From Quillaja saponaria (Eukaryota; Streptophyta; Magnoliopsida; Fabales; Quillajaceae): DNA of 64,000 bases. Shown piece by piece: positions 22,940 through 36,349 of this stretch. Below the pieces are notes generated by a model. It worked only from the letters and a program-made list of their open reading frames with translations. It searched no databases and had not been told where the DNA came from. The stretch covers positions 13,028,062 to 13,092,061 of the forward strand of contig CM055611.1 of NCBI GenBank assembly GCA_029379385.1, written 5' to 3'. The first letter of the stretch is position 1, and the number at the start of each line of letters is the position of its first letter. The translations under genes and the position numbers were made by a program.

Positions 22940-25860
22940 TGCGTGACACACACACTCAGATTAAAGACGCAGATCAGTTGGATCCTTGGCATATAGACAA
23001 ATGCTATAGATAAATTTATTTTCAATAATTAATATTACATATTTCACGTATTACATTTACCTATATTACATACACCAAATGAATACGTCACGTAATATAA
23101 TTATAATATTTGTAATACTCATTAGTGCACATGATATACCGTTTTTAAAATAATTTTGTATCTGTTAACATCAATGTAATAGACATTAATGCACAACAAA
23201 GAAGGTATATATCTTTCTTAATCTGTGATTTTGAGATTCTTATTGTAAAAACTGGATGCGGTCAAAGCATTGACCGGACAAGGAGGCCACATGCTCTACC
23301 TCAGTACCTCGCTCTTACTACGCTATTTAAAGGGGTAAAACTGACTTATAAGTATGTTTTTCTCTCTCTTCATATATTGACTATGTTTTGGATTAACCTC
23401 GCATATTTATCCGACCACCTTTTTCTCGTGCCTCACATACAGTTGCAAGTCGAACCTTAGAAGCTATGTAAAAGCCACCTCGAACACTTTTAACTCTAGT
23501 AAATACAAACTTAATACTATTATAGTTAGTTTAGTTAGTAATATTTTAAAATTCAATCGAATTGATCGATCGGACCAGTTCAACAGTCAATCAATCAAAA
23601 TTTGGATTCGACTTAGTAATAATACTTGTTTGGCAGGTTAGACTGCTTAGAATTGGTCAAGCCTACTCTACCTAATGTCTAATCTAATAAACCTGGTTTT
23701 TTTTTTTTCTTTTTAATTTAGTAAATAACAAAGTGGGGAGTTGGAAATTTGAACATAATAACCTTAGCTTCGAAACACAAGTAAGGAAAACAATGAAGCA
23801 TTTCTTGTTTCATGTTTTTGAAATTAATACTCAAAACAATGTATATTCAGAGTTCACATGTTTAACATACAAAGCACTAGGGTAAGAGATCAGCATGGCA
23901 CAAGGTCCTAAATATATAAGGTATATAATGTCAAAAATAATAATTACAAGGATGATTATATTATAAATGTTAAGTATATTTGTGATGTCATCTTGTCTAG
24001 ATAGGGATTCATAATATTTTTTCAATAGAGACAAAATATTACATATATATATATATATATATTATAAAAAATAAAAAAACTTTGGATTGAAATGCTGTAA
24101 ATAATTTTTGAGGAAATATTTTATCCCTTAGTTAACAAGAACCTTTTTTCAATAAACTTTTCGAATTGTATTCTAATTATTAGGATAATATCAAACAACA
24201 TATGTCTTTGTCCAAGATCAGCTGAAAAATTTTCAAATCAACTTCCAAAAATATTTTCTTTGGAGTTGAAGTTGGCATTAAAATTGACTTTCTTTCCAAA
24301 AATTTATTCATATCTAACACGAGTTGGATAACATATGTAAAGAAAAATAAAAAAAAATATACCCATCACAATCATAACACAGGAGAGCAAACCTAAATAG
24401 GCCCCCAATAGATAAAATGGCTGAATTTGTGCACCATGTATTGGACAACTTTTATCTGTTTGTTTTCTCTTTACAGCATCATATGGTAGTGATTAACTTA
24501 TTTCAAATAATGAAAAATGAAAAAGAATAAGGAGAATTTTTATGTGTCTGGAGCTAAATAAGGGTAATGATGCAATGCTTATAATCACTATTCTGAATAG
24601 AACAAGAAAATGATTTATACAAAAAGCACACCTTCTTAAGTTTAAAAGATGTTGGCGAACTCCTCTGCCTACCATCACGGGCCTTAGCTCCCAACTGCAT
24701 GATACCCAAGTCCCTCCCATCCTAGACCCGGGTTCAACCCCAGCCACCCCTAACACTAATCTAACAACTAACACTATCTTTGTTAAAAAAACATATTAAA
24801 AAAAAAACTCATCTGACCTTTTTTTTCATGATCCTAATCCCAGTGATTAGAAGAAAAAAAATTAACTTACTTTTTTTTATAATAAATTAATTTGTTAACT
24901 CTTATTTGATTGAATTTGGGCCTTGAACTAAGTTGTTCTTAGTTAGTTTAATTGGATTTTATTTGTGTGCCAGAACAATAATTTTAGTTTTTATTTTATA
25001 TTGGTGACTTCCATTTGTAGGCCAATAAAGTTTGGATCACCTTATAAATTTGAAATCAGTTTGGTCAATTTTAAAATTTATATATACTTAGAAGGTATTT
25101 TTAAAAAACAAGCAATGTCAACTGTCTCACAAGTATGAATGTATATATGCTCTTGACTCATATGACCGTCAATACAATCTTAATTGATCCAATGACCCGA
25201 GACCCAATAAACTTTTAGAGTTGATCACTGATCCAATTTTGAAACACTGTTGGTTAGGCATGTGATCTCTTCAATATCTTGGTGTTCCCAACATACTCGA
25301 TCAAATAGTCACAATCTTCAAAGTTGTACAACACTTGATCTGTCCTGGGAAATCTTTTAGGTAACACTTGTACTGACATTGAAAGACCACACTTCTATTG
25401 AAGGATAGTTACTAGTTATAACTTCACGAACAAGGCATTTTTTGCTTTCTACAAGATCAGCATTCTTATAGTTCGAAGGTGATGCAATTTGGCTAGTGGT
25501 GGACAGTGAGGAATGACGAGATTAATGTTAGTTTTGAAAGAATTTTGTTCTCTCTCTAGATTGACCTTCATTTTCATTTGACTGACAATTTTCAGTTGCT
25601 TGGAATATAAACACGACATTGACGCTGCTTAGAATTTTCCAACTTTAAACAAATTGGTTAACAATATTTTATTCTTTTTATTATAATAGAGACCGACAAT
25701 GTGCCGTCTCTAATAATTGTTATCAGAGAAAGACAATTTGCCGTCTCTCTGATACCCTGTTTTCTTGTAGTGTGACCCCATTATCAAAAGAGAAGTAAAC
25801 ACTAACAACATCACTAATTATAATTATAATTATTGACATTGCTTCCTTCTGCATCTAAGA
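22940..25860. other. Spacer between the two family members
   Basis: AT-rich DNA with no supported gene on either strand. It holds a (TA)n run at 24043-24062 and the SINE-like element at 24630-24800. The 93-residue minus-strand frame at 24493-24774 is contained in and caused by the SINE-like sequence. Confidence 0.6.
24630..24800 (+). mobile_element. tRNA-derived SINE-like element
   Basis: A GC-richer island in AT-rich DNA. It has GGTTCAACCCC at about 24730-24740, which fits the pol III B-box consensus (GGTTCRANYCC), and TTAGCTCCCAACTG about 60 bases before it as a weak A-box candidate. After the island comes a short tail ending in A runs (24785-24808). Length and layout fit a plant SINE. Target duplications were not resolved. 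Confidence 0.5.
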
Positions 25861-25870
25861 TAAGATAAAA

Positions 25871-26943
25871 TTATGATTCAATACTTCCCCTGAAAAATCT
25901 TCTGGAGATCTTAACGGAGATGAGAGCCAAAATTGTTGCTGATGGCACGAAGACAACATCGGGGATGGCTTTGACAACTTTTAATTGAGGCAAAGTTTCT
26001 CCTGCTCTCTTAGCTACCATTGCTGCTGGAGGTGTTACTAACCCAGTGATCATTGTAGAATTGTCTAATTTGTTGAGATTCACATTCTGCTTCATGAACT
26101 CCATGAAAATTTTCTTCCTTTCTGAAGCCTTGGCTTTTTCCCATTGTGCAAAACATTCCTGTTTGTTGGAAATACGTAAGTTTGGGAGGATATATGCACG
26201 CAAATGAAATGAACTTGAAGGACATTGTTAACTGACCTCTACTTCCGAATTCTGCGGTGCATCATAATGCTTACCGGGCAAAGCAGAGTTGACAGTGCTG
26301 CATAAGATTGTCATTAGGGACAATAAGTAAATTTCAAGCTAAGAATTGGATCAACAAGTGAAGACAAAATCATTATGGTTTCAATTGTATATATTCAAAT
26401 GAAGTGACTGGTCTTCCATCCAACTTATTAGCTGCAACACAGAGAGGTGTGAATGTGAAGAATGAGAATGTCTAAACATTTTGTGGTTAGAAGAATTGGA
26501 ATTCAGTGAAACAATGACTAAAGTTTCATTGGATTGTACATGCTTACTTGAAGATATCAAGAATAGCAATGTGGAACTCATCAAAGTTGGTGATATCTTT
26601 CTCAATAAATTGCTTGTATAGTTTCCCCGTCAGAAAGCTTAACATCTGCGTTGATGGCAGTCCTGAGGTGTCAAATTGAAGTGTAAGGAAATCAACAGAG
26701 TCATGTAACTTCATTAAATATATTTTCCTCCTCCTCCCCATTCTCATCATAAATATCACTATGATCACATCTGTAAGAGCTACAATTGCAGTAGGGGGCA
26801 TAAACCAGGAAAATGAAAACAAAATACTGAGATTATATATAAGAGATAGAAGAAAAGAGGAATTAGCAGTAGATCATTAATTCTTGAAAGAGCATGAAAT
26901 GTAATTAGCAACCTTTTCCCATGAAACTCATTAGCAACCCCAT
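25871..26943 (-). CDS. Small unrecognised plant protein, 164 aa, four exons
   Basis: Exons 26913-26943, 26548-26662, 26237-26297 and 25871-26158 sum to 495 nt (164 aa plus stop), with GT/AG borders and matching phases (1, 2, 0). The first exon encodes only MGLLMSFMGK and one base. The second gives LPSTQMLSFLTGKLYKQFIEKDITNFDEFHIAILDIF. The third gives NTVNSALPGKHYDAP. The fourth gives WEKAKASERKKIFMEFMK, MITGLVTPPAAMVAKRAGE and, near residues 137-153, the hydrophobic VVFVPSATILALISVKI. The start is the only ATG in frame before the first donor and is matched by the paralogue at 22797 (MGMSMSLLAQG). I recall similar plant proteins but no known role. The exon sizes 31, 112-115, 52-61 in the paralogue support both models. 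Confidence 0.85.
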
Positions 26944-28549
26944 AATCTTTTTCTTTTCTTTTTTGAACTTGTGATCACTTGAACTCGAAAGTTATTAGCC
27001 ATAATGTGTTGCATATATATTGAAAGAGAGAAAGAAAGGTGTAAAGACTTACAGTAAGCAAGGTATCCTGTTTCAGGCATGCTATAATATAAGTTCTTTT
27101 TTACTTTTCGAAACCTGATTCTTGGCTTGGACTAGCACATAAAGCAGGAGCGAGAAGAGAGAAAAGAATGCAAAGTTGTGTTCTCTGCACAAATGACATA
27201 TTGGTATATTGCATGCAAAGGCATCTTATTCTATCACTCTGTTGGATTTCAAGATTCTCTCTTCCTGGAATTCAAGGTTTCTTGGAGAGTAACGTCTTGG
27301 AATCATGTCTCAGTATTTAACTGCCACTAACAGCCAAGACTACCAACATCCTTTTTTTTTCTCATGCCTTATAATCCAATTTGTTATCTGACATTCACCA
27401 AAGAAACAAGATTCTTTCTCTTGCAAATTGTATGAAATTTATTTTTAGAAGAAACATTCCCTTTTCCAACATGGCCTAGACATAGAGTGTTAGCTCGACT
27501 GAAGTCAATAAACTCGTTATATAAAATTATACTACCAATTTCCGAAATCCTACAAACAAGCAGCCTACATTTATCTCTGCTGTAGAAAACTAAAAAATGT
27601 AATAGTGGGTTGGGCATGGGAGCACTAGTATATGAATGCGTTTATGTTCAACATGATAAACTTTTGGCTAGAAATTCTCAACTTGATTAATAAAATAGCA
27701 ATATTAATTTGTGGAGGCCTTTCACCCCCTCAGGACTCAGTCCAGCATGGGAGATCACCCCTTTATTGGAGGAGGTTTATTGCTAGAGGAATTAATCCGA
27801 CTCCTGCTAGGACACAATAAGAACATGATCACCTATGTTAATGTTGCAAGATGGAAGAAATATGGATTTTGTCCCAAATAAATAATGACACAGTTTTGCC
27901 TCCACATGATTTCATGCAAATTAATGTTCTAATAATCAATCTCTATCAATTAAAAATCTTCGACTCAAAATGACACTTGCAAGCTGTCATTCATCATTTC
28001 ATCTAATTTGGAAAAACGAATCTAAGTTGCGTAATGAAACAACACTTAAAATCTTCTAGTCCAAACTATAACAGCAGCGTAGTTCATATTGATGTTTTGC
28101 ATTTTCCAAATGATTTTTCCTTTTCAATTTTCAAAGATTTTAGCGTAAATTCCTTGGTTGAATATAACCTTTTATATCAAACTTTTTTTTCTCTTCCAAA
28201 ATTCCTCCTCCTTTTCTGATATAGTTTTGGATAAAGATTTTTCACCACAGGAACTTGAAGCAAAACTTCTTTGACAGGCAGGTAACTAGACCATTTGTCA
28301 GTTCCAGCCAAGGGATTCCCCCCATCTGGACAATTGATAAGGTAACTGCGTCAACAAACTAATTTTCATTTTCGTTGTAAGGTATTATCCAAATGATTTT
28401 TTTTCTTAGTGCATAGAAAAAGAGCATTATATACATGAGAAACAGAGTTAATTAAGATGAATCAGAAGTACATTTGCGAGCTTGTTATTTGCTCAATCCA
28501 CATGATCCTATCTCTCTCTATTTGTTGCTCTCTAGCTTCAACAAATGAA
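26944..28549. other. Spacer with a SINE-like fragment
   Basis: No gene was found. A block at about 27705-27825 (CCCCTCAGGACTCAGTCCAGCATGGGAGATCACCC, then TTGGAGGAGGTTTATTGCTAGAGG) is GC-richer than its surroundings and resembles dispersed plant SINE-like sequence. The rest is AT-rich intergenic DNA and probable 5' UTR of the gene ending at 26943. Confidence 0.45.
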
Positions 28550-30343
28550 TTACAAGTTCATGTGCTTCCACAACTGCCCCAAGGTTAATTGTATAGACTC
28601 TACATGTAAATGCAACTTATCACCCGCAACAAACTCCTTGAATATACCATCAACTTCAATAACACTACAGCCGACCTCTTTATTTGCTCCACGGTTCCTC
28701 ATCAAGCCTTTGACTTTCTCCACATCTGACCACCTTTGTTCTGTGGCATACAAATTCCTCAACATCACATAATTTCCATCATTCCACTGCTCCCTTTTTC
28801 CTGCCTCTTTTAGTACTCTCTCAGCTCTCTTAACATCTTTGAAGTTCCCACAAGCAAACAGAAAAGAACTCAATATTATCTCATTAGCATCGTATGGCAT
28901 GCTCGTAATCAGTTTCTCAGCCTCCTCCAATCTTCCTGCTCTCCCCATAAGATCAACCATACAACCATAGTGTTCAATCTGCTGAGTAAGTCCAAATTCC
29001 TCCATTGCCTTAAACCAGCTTCTTCCTTCATCCACTAATCCACAATGGTTGCAAGAAGATAATACTCCCATCATGGTTACCTCATCTGGCTTTAGCCTTT
29101 CTCGTAGCATCAGTGAAAATATCTCCAGTGCTTCCTTGGCACAACCATTGACTGCAAAACCGTTTATCAAAGCATTCCAGGTAGCTGTTTCTTTTTGAGG
29201 CATCTCATCAAAAAGTTTTTTGGCTTTTATTATTTCACCACATTTTGCATACATATCAACAAGTGCGGTGCTGATGCTAGCTACTTTATCAAGGTTCTTC
29301 CTTTGGACGAATTTGTGAATCCGACCACCCAAATCCAGAGCACCCAAATCTGCAATAGCAGGAAGGATGCTTAGGATAGTTACTTTGTCTGGTTCAAGTG
29401 AAGTTGTTGACTGCATTTTGCGAAATAAATTTAATGCTCCCTGGGGTTGTTTATTTTGGCAATACCCACCAATCATTGCATTCCAAGAAGAAAGGCTCTT
29501 CTCGGGCATGTCACTAAACACCGATCTTGCAGATTCAATATCACCAATGTAGCAATACCCATAGATCATACTAGTCCAAGAAATCACATTTTTTTCTGGC
29601 ATCTGGTAAAATAAATTATGAGCGGAACCCATATCTCCCAGTTTGATATAACCATCAATCATTGCATTAAAAGCAGCCGAGTCTTTATCAGGTACCTGAT
29701 CAAATAACTTCCTGGCATTAACCATATCTCCTGTCCTCGTATACCCAACGAACAGAGCCGTCCATGATACTTGACTTCTTTCCGTCATTTCATCAAACAA
29801 TTTCCTAGCAGAACCCATGTTCCCAAACTTGGCATACATATCAACCAATGCTGTCGATACATACAAATTTGAGCAAGACCCAGTCTTCGCAGCATGAGTA
29901 TGTATCTCTTCACCTTGCCAAACGGATACATCCAAACTACAACACTTGGCCAGTGTCGTGAACGTATACTCATCGGGAAGGAAACCCGTTTCCCTCCTAA
30001 GGTCTCTATAAAGGGTGAAAGACTGAGTGAATTGGCGCATACCCACATGGGCTTTGATCATGGAGTTGCATAAGAATGCATCATCTCTGAGAAGTCTATG
30101 ATCAAATACACGACGACCATGGTGGAAAATAGAAAGTGGGTACGGCATGGAATCAGAAAGAGCGAGGGAAGCGCAGGTGGTGATAAATTTGGTGAGAAGG
30201 TTAACATTAGTTTCGAGGGCATTTCGAAGCATAAAGGCATGGATTTGGAGAAGAGAGTGTTCTGTATTACTCTGTTGGAGGAGGTTTAAGCATTTTCTTT
30301 CAACACTGCTCCAAAGGGGTCGCTGCTGTTGCTGCCATGCCAT
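28550..30343 (-). CDS. PLS-class pentatricopeptide repeat protein, At2g44880-like
   Basis: Single-exon gene of 597 aa, the normal form for plant PPR genes. The N-terminus has SSVERKCLNLLQQSNTEHSL and then tandem PPR motifs from about residue 45 to 500, for example DAFLCNSMIKAHV, NLYVSTALVDMYAKFGNMG, VSWTALFVGYTRTGDM, VISWTSMIYGYCYIGDI, SSWNAMIGGYCQNKQPQGAL and TATWNALINGFAVNGCAKEAL. It ends with an E-type region (EIILSSFLFACGNF, then NDGNYVMLRNLYA, GCSVIEVDG) and no DYW domain. Gene order of motifs and phrases such as GGYCQNKQPQ and HYGCMVDL match my memory of Arabidopsis At2g44880. PLS proteins of the E class usually act in mitochondria or plastids as RNA editing factors, which here is family knowledge. 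A predicted transit peptide is not obvious. Frame intact throughout. Confidence 0.93.
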   Translation of the reverse strand: MAWQQQQRPLWSSVERKCLNLLQQSNTEHSLLQIHAFMLRNALETNVNLLTKFITTCASLALSDSMPYPLSIFHHGRRVFDHRLLRDDAFLCNSMIKAHVGMRQFTQSFTLYRDLRRETGFLPDEYTFTTLAKCCSLDVSVWQGEEIHTHAAKTGSCSNLYVSTALVDMYAKFGNMGSARKLFDEMTERSQVSWTALFVGYTRTGDMVNARKLFDQVPDKDSAAFNAMIDGYIKLGDMGSAHNLFYQMPEKNVISWTSMIYGYCYIGDIESARSVFSDMPEKSLSSWNAMIGGYCQNKQPQGALNLFRKMQSTTSLEPDKVTILSILPAIADLGALDLGGRIHKFVQRKNLDKVASISTALVDMYAKCGEIIKAKKLFDEMPQKETATWNALINGFAVNGCAKEALEIFSLMLRERLKPDEVTMMGVLSSCNHCGLVDEGRSWFKAMEEFGLTQQIEHYGCMVDLMGRAGRLEEAEKLITSMPYDANEIILSSFLFACGNFKDVKRAERVLKEAGKREQWNDGNYVMLRNLYATEQRWSDVEKVKGLMRNRGANKEVGCSVIEVDGIFKEFVAGDKLHLHVESIQLTLGQLWKHMNL

Positions 30344-32256
30344 TTGTAATTGCCTGGTTAGTAATTAACTGTTTCTCAACAGAATTACCTGAAGAAATTA
30401 AAATTGACAATCTCACAAAACTTAAAGCGGCCTATATCCACTTTGAGAGAGGGAAACAATTCTTTTTGAAAAAAATGGTTAAGGTTTTAAATTTAAAATT
30501 AAGCATAAAAAATGTTGTATTCATTTGATTTTTTTTTCTCTCCTACATATCATTATATTTTATAAAACAGTATAAAAAATAAAATAAAAAACATGTCGAT
30601 TAATTCTATTGGTCGCATGTTTGACTTGATTAAAAGATTGAAATAAAAAAGAAAAAAAAATTAATTTTAAAAAACTCAATTTAATAAAGAAAATCCTCAA
30701 TCACAAATTATTAACTTAGAAAGTGAGCCTCAAATAATTAAGCCTTTTTTTTCTCAATTCATGAAATTAAATAGCTAGACTTATCTTTTGAACATATCAA
30801 TCATTTGACTCTCTTGTAATCACTAAAATCCTTATTGCATGTATCTAATTATGAGAGATGTCAAAATAATCAAATAGAGTTGCCTGAACCTTTTATGACA
30901 TTACAAGATTTTTTGCAACTAACTCGAGCGATCAAGAACTGAGAACATTCAAAGTTCTACTTCTCAAGATCATCCTATGAAAATGAAGAGCCAACAGGAT
31001 CATAGTGTTGAAAGATGACTACAAAATAAAATGCATAACCTAACAGTTTGAACTTTAATAGACACGTCAAAAAAAGAAACCTCAAAGGACTGAAGTTGCA
31101 ATTCACAGTTTAGAAAAATCATATTCCTTGACTCACATGAATATATAGTCAACATAATGAAACGCTCAATTTCATTAGTCATAATCATCCATTAAACTAT
31201 AAAGTGATGAAACACTAATATCGGTCATTCAACACAATCATCTTGTGTTCATCAAATCGTTAAAACTCATCATCAAACAAGCTATCTCAAGAGCTCACAT
31301 AGCTAAAATCTCTTTTCATATGAACCAATTGCTGAAATCAAGTCAAAACATTGAATTGCTAACTTTCTACGAAAGTGAAATACAACATCTTATCTAATTA
31401 GCTGAAATGAATTAACTACTGAAAGCTCAAGTGCTGAGAAGCAGCGGAAGACCGAAGGAATGAAGCACACCTTTTTGATAAATTGTATTTGCTTAAGCGA
31501 GTTCCAAGTTACTGAAATGACTACTCGTTGAAGTACAGTCCACTAGCTAGCTGAAAGTGAGTCAAAGCATTATCTATTAATCAACTGAAGTAAAAAAGCA
31601 TTATTGAATCAAAACTCTTTCATGGCTTTGATCAGTCCAAGGAGCTTGGAGATTGAGAAGATAAAATGCATCATATTGGCATCTACATAAGTTTTTTATT
31701 AAGAACTCGAAAAGTTGAATTCAAATTGAAACATGTTGATTTAAACAATCATCTTGTTATAACTCGAGAGTTTAACTACGTATTAGGATGATGTATATGA
31801 ATTATTGCAATTAAGTGAACAATAATTTTTTCTAAATAAATAAATATTGGTATATATATATATATAAAAGTTGATTTCTATTATCCAATTGGTTAATTTG
31901 GAATTTACAATGAATTATGTAATTTTTGTTTTTAAATAGGATAAAGGTGTAAATAATTTAAATTTTTAGAATAAATAAATATATATATAAAACACTTGCA
32001 ACTAGAGTAGTTTATAACCACAATTTTAATTTATTACCTCTGCAGCGATATATTCAAGGCTGGCAGTGTCAAATTGCAAGTAGACAAAGAATCAGATGGG
32101 TGTTGGAAAGTGAGAATGCTGAATAAATGGATAGCACGAACCTAGAATTGGAAGGAAACAAATTGTTCATTAGTGTCAACTCTCTTTTTTCAATTTGATG
32201 AAGTTTACAGTCAAAATATATTACTTGGATTCACAATCCACCCACAAGCTAAATTT

Positions 32257-32454
32257 TTAATTATATCTTATTGCTTTCTTAAACTTTCTATTTCTCTTTC
32301 TTCTTTTTGACTGGTGGCCGATTTTCTTTCCTTCATCCTCTTCTTTCACTGCAATAGAAGACCCTAGAATTATCTGCACTTTTTCCTTGCTCAGCCAAGA
32401 ATTCAAGTCCTCAAGAGTTACCACCCTTTTCTCCTTCCTTACGGTAGCTGTACC
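32257..32454 (-). other. Short coding-like stretch, unrecognised
   Basis: A 66-codon minus-strand frame with no internal stop and ordinary protein composition: VRKEKRVVTLEDLNSWLSKE, then KVQIILGSSIAVKEEDEGKK and a Lys/Arg-rich end. It has no ATG and no clear splice partner. It could be the last exon of a lost gene or a retroelement piece. No family was recognised. Confidence 0.3.
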
Positions 32455-33041
32455 TTAGTTGTTTAGCCTTGTAGGAGGGTTATAGAGGAGATTTTGGCAG
32501 CTGAATTTGCCCTGTTCCAGCTTGTGTTGTCGGCCATGGGGCTACTGTTCAATACAAAAATTTCAGGCCATAGGAGGGCATGATACAGAAGTCACTTTAA
32601 ATTGGAGAAATGAAATAATATTTAAATTTTAAATGCAAGGTATGGCTCACATATCATCACTACCTAGGATCCATTTTCTAAACAAATTTGTATTCTATTT
32701 AGCTTCATGAATCCTTCCATACTCCAACCTATGCGTAATAATTCAAGCTTGCTTTCTTCTTTGACTGAACCATCGTGAGCTTCAAAGCTCCTAGTGAGCA
32801 AATAGGGTGTGTGAGTTATAAACCATATGTCTATCCGATTAGGTGGAGGATTTTCTTTGTCCGTGAGTGATAAATGTGTTATAATAGGTAGTAGTGAATT
32901 AATACTGGGAAGCATGAAGCAAGGCAGCAAATATGCTGCCATGTTTATTAGGAAGTTGAAAGAATTCAAATTACTCCTTAATCCAAATATTAGAGAAAAA
33001 AAAGAAGAAGATCATCTTAAGAACTAAATTTTGATTTTAGG

Positions 33042-35072
33042 GTGTAACATAACAAAAAGGAATTAGTGCAGGAAATTTATTACCTTTGAACCATAGTTTA
33101 GGTAAGTTATATGTTAAATTAAGAATGTTAATTTCTTATTTGAGTGAATGGTTTTGAAAGGGATACAGGGCAGATTCGTGGGAGAAAGGAATTCAGTATT
33201 TCGAGTGTCTTTGGGGCTGAATTAAATCAAGGACATAAGAGAGAAAGTGTAGCTTAGGATCTTGGAATGTTGTCTACAAAATTTTGTAGATTGGTTCCAA
33301 ATATGTTGTGAGTTATAGCTGTTACACTCTGGTTAGGTCAGGCAAAAGTCGTAATGCTCTGTTTTTGGTTCATGTAAGAAATTGAGTAAGTTAATGACAG
33401 ATTTTAGGAAAAGTTTATAAAAAAATAAAGATAGATATACTTGTCTATTAATAAACCCAACAAACGGAATCAGATTTCGTTTTTCCTAGAGAAAGTTATG
33501 TTTGATTAACTAAGGTAAGGTTAGAGCTGTCAAAATCCTATGTGTTGCAGAATTTGGTGCAACTTCAAACAATAAACTGTATTGATATACAAATCTAAAA
33601 CTTAAAAATGATATATCATTATAAATCTACATGTGTCTAGTATTTTATAAATTTTACGAAACTAGATTTGGAATTTTTTATAGAAAGATATGACCGTTAA
33701 AGTGAACACTGGTCCAAATCCCAAGTTTGGACAGTTTTAACATTTCTAACTCACTAAGTGTTTTCTATCTTTTCTAATGGTTCTTCCTACTCTATGCTTT
33801 GTCAATACATTTAAAATGTCTCTTTATCATTAACCCTATCACATAAAGTCCAATTCATATTAATTGGCATGTAATAGTTTAATGAAAAACTTTCATAAAG
33901 AAACCTATACAAGATCAGATACAAGCTTAGTAACTAAAAAATTATAACAATAACGTTTATGAACTAAATATTATTTGGGTATATGAATTTCAATTTCAGA
34001 TTCTATTGTGGACCGGATGGGATGCGTAGACGCAAGTGTGAGTGATGAATGGAATCGATTACGGGTGAGTGGTTAATTGATACTTTTAAGGGATAAATTA
34101 GTGTGTGTAATTATATGTTTATTTGAATATACTTGATATATGGAAAATAAGGAAGTAGAGTATTTCAGTAATTTATTTAAATTATGTTTGTTTGAATATT
34201 GATTGCTTTGTTTGATATTGTTTGTGATTGATAAGGTCAATAAAGTTATATTTTTTATGAAAAGTGATTTTTATTTCCGAAATTAAAAATTCAGGTGCAC
34301 CTAAGATACTTTGATTTAAAATCATGAGAAATTCTGATTTTGATAAATATATATATTTTTTTAAATTGAGTGCTCAGCCCCGGTGGGATGGATTGTGTAC
34401 AGAGATCAATTTGTTGTGAGGCCGCGTAAATGCTCGGTAGGGGGTGATAATGTTATGCTGGGCTAGGGTCACTTGTTGGCCTTTTGGTTGCTTTGTTTGA
34501 TATTATTGCTCTGATTAAATTATGATCCTGTGTTTCATGTAAATTGTGAATTTATAGCGGTTATAATGTATACGTGTAATGTGAATTAAGGTATGAACAA
34601 TGTTACTTGAGGTTGTTATATATATTATACGATTATGTTGGGTGATGCTAGTATCCTTTGGGTATGATTTTTCCCTCACGGAGTCCGTAATCCAATATAT
34701 AGTGTCTCCAAGTTTGTTAACTTGCCGACAGAGTACGGCAAGGTATTTTCTAGGATCTCAGACTTAAAGTTAAGGATGGAAGTTACAATCAGACTAGAAT
34801 AGGAAAATGCTTAATTTTGTATAATGTAATAATCTAGATAATTGTTCTCGTGTCGTGTGTGAAATCAGGAACACATATATATTGTATTTTTAGGCATGTT
34901 ATATAAATTTTCAGTAAGTTGCTATTTGTTTCAGAAAAAATTAAACTTTTACAGTGAACTTTTATTTTGCAGTTGGGTCAAGAGTCATGATTGTTTACTT
35001 TGTTTGAATTCAAGGTTACGGAGGATTGGTTATCCAATTCTCCGGCCAGTTATGCCTCCATGGGGGTGTGAC
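33042..35072 (+). repeat. Possible solo LTR of a Ty3/gypsy-type retrotransposon
   Basis: The segment begins TGTAACA and ends GTGTGACA, so it has TG...CA ends. Inside are features common in long plant gypsy LTRs: repeated TTTGTTTGATATTGTTTG and CTTTGTTTGATATTATTG phrases, a GGTGGGATGGATTGTG block, and CCTCACGGAGTCCGTAATCC followed by GACAGAGTACGGCAAGG. No polyprotein lies on either side. The 5-bp flanks do not match, so the borders are a guess. Confidence 0.35.
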
Positions 35073-36349
35073 ACATCTGCTAAAATTGAGTGATAAACTA
35101 GAAGCTTTGAAACCACTATTTGAATACTCAAAATAAAATGATTGATTTAGAAATCTTCTCAACAGATACTTCTACTAGCTACATTAAATACAGATCAAAT
35201 CAAGCTATTGTGATTGATCTTTGTGCAGAGCTTTCACATCAAAAGAAAAAGTCAAGTATGCTATAACATTTGTTTCAAACAAAAGACTAAGCCAAGAATT
35301 GCACAATAGTCCAAGCCTATAGTTAAGTGAGAAACCCTTCTTTAGAGCTACTACAAAGACTATGCCCAAAAGCACTGTTCATAGCCTTATCTTTACAAAT
35401 GGAAAAATTCTCAAAGTAAAGACTATTTTCATGAAAAGCACTATAAAGTGAAGAACTCTAATGAATTTAAATAATCTATGAACACTTGTAAGAACATGTG
35501 AAAATATCAGTGAATATGAGTGAACAGAATGTGGATAATTGGGTGAAGCGTGAGAAATCACTTCAAGAGGAAGGAATCCCAACCTTAGGATTATCAAGAT
35601 CCTCTTTAATTTTCAATTTTTAGATCATCACCAACATTACATAAATAGCCAAACTTTCATATTTTTGCTGTAGTGTAAACTCATCCACAACAAAGAAAGA
35701 CTGTTAGATAGAGTATAAATATATACTGATCAAATGCTTCCCTACGGGAAAATAACAAGTTGTTTAAGTTTTGTGTAAGGGCACTGATCTTCCTACAACT
35801 GACCAGAGGGGAACTATTCTCCTTAGAACTAAAAGAGGGCATTGATCTCCCTCCAATCAACTAGAGGGCTCTGATCTCCTTGTAAAAAGTTGCTAATTTC
35901 CTAAGTTAAAAATATCAATGGTTAATAAAATTTTCAAGTGTGATCTTTAGGTAGTAGAATAGTCTGGGTTATCTCATTTTGTTTATTGCTTTATGTTGTT
36001 CTTTATATTTAAAGCAAAAAAAAAAAAAAAAATCTTTCTAAAACAAAGTCATTTTTTAAAATATAAACTATTCACCTTCCTTTAGTTTGCCTATCTGGGT
36101 CAAAGACCTCTTTGACAAATAAACTGACCCTTAGAGTATCTAGTGATAACTCTGTAAAATAAAGTTATTTTACTACACTTATGAATTCTAAATCATATCA
36201 AACCCCTGAGTTTATAGTTAGATTTCAATTAAAATTCGTATTTTTAGTCAAGTCATGTTTATTTTGGAGTTAGGAGTGTTTTATTTCAATTATGAACAAT
36301 TTTATTCAAACTTGTTATTTATTTTGTTTTAAATTGTTTTGAGCAGTGT

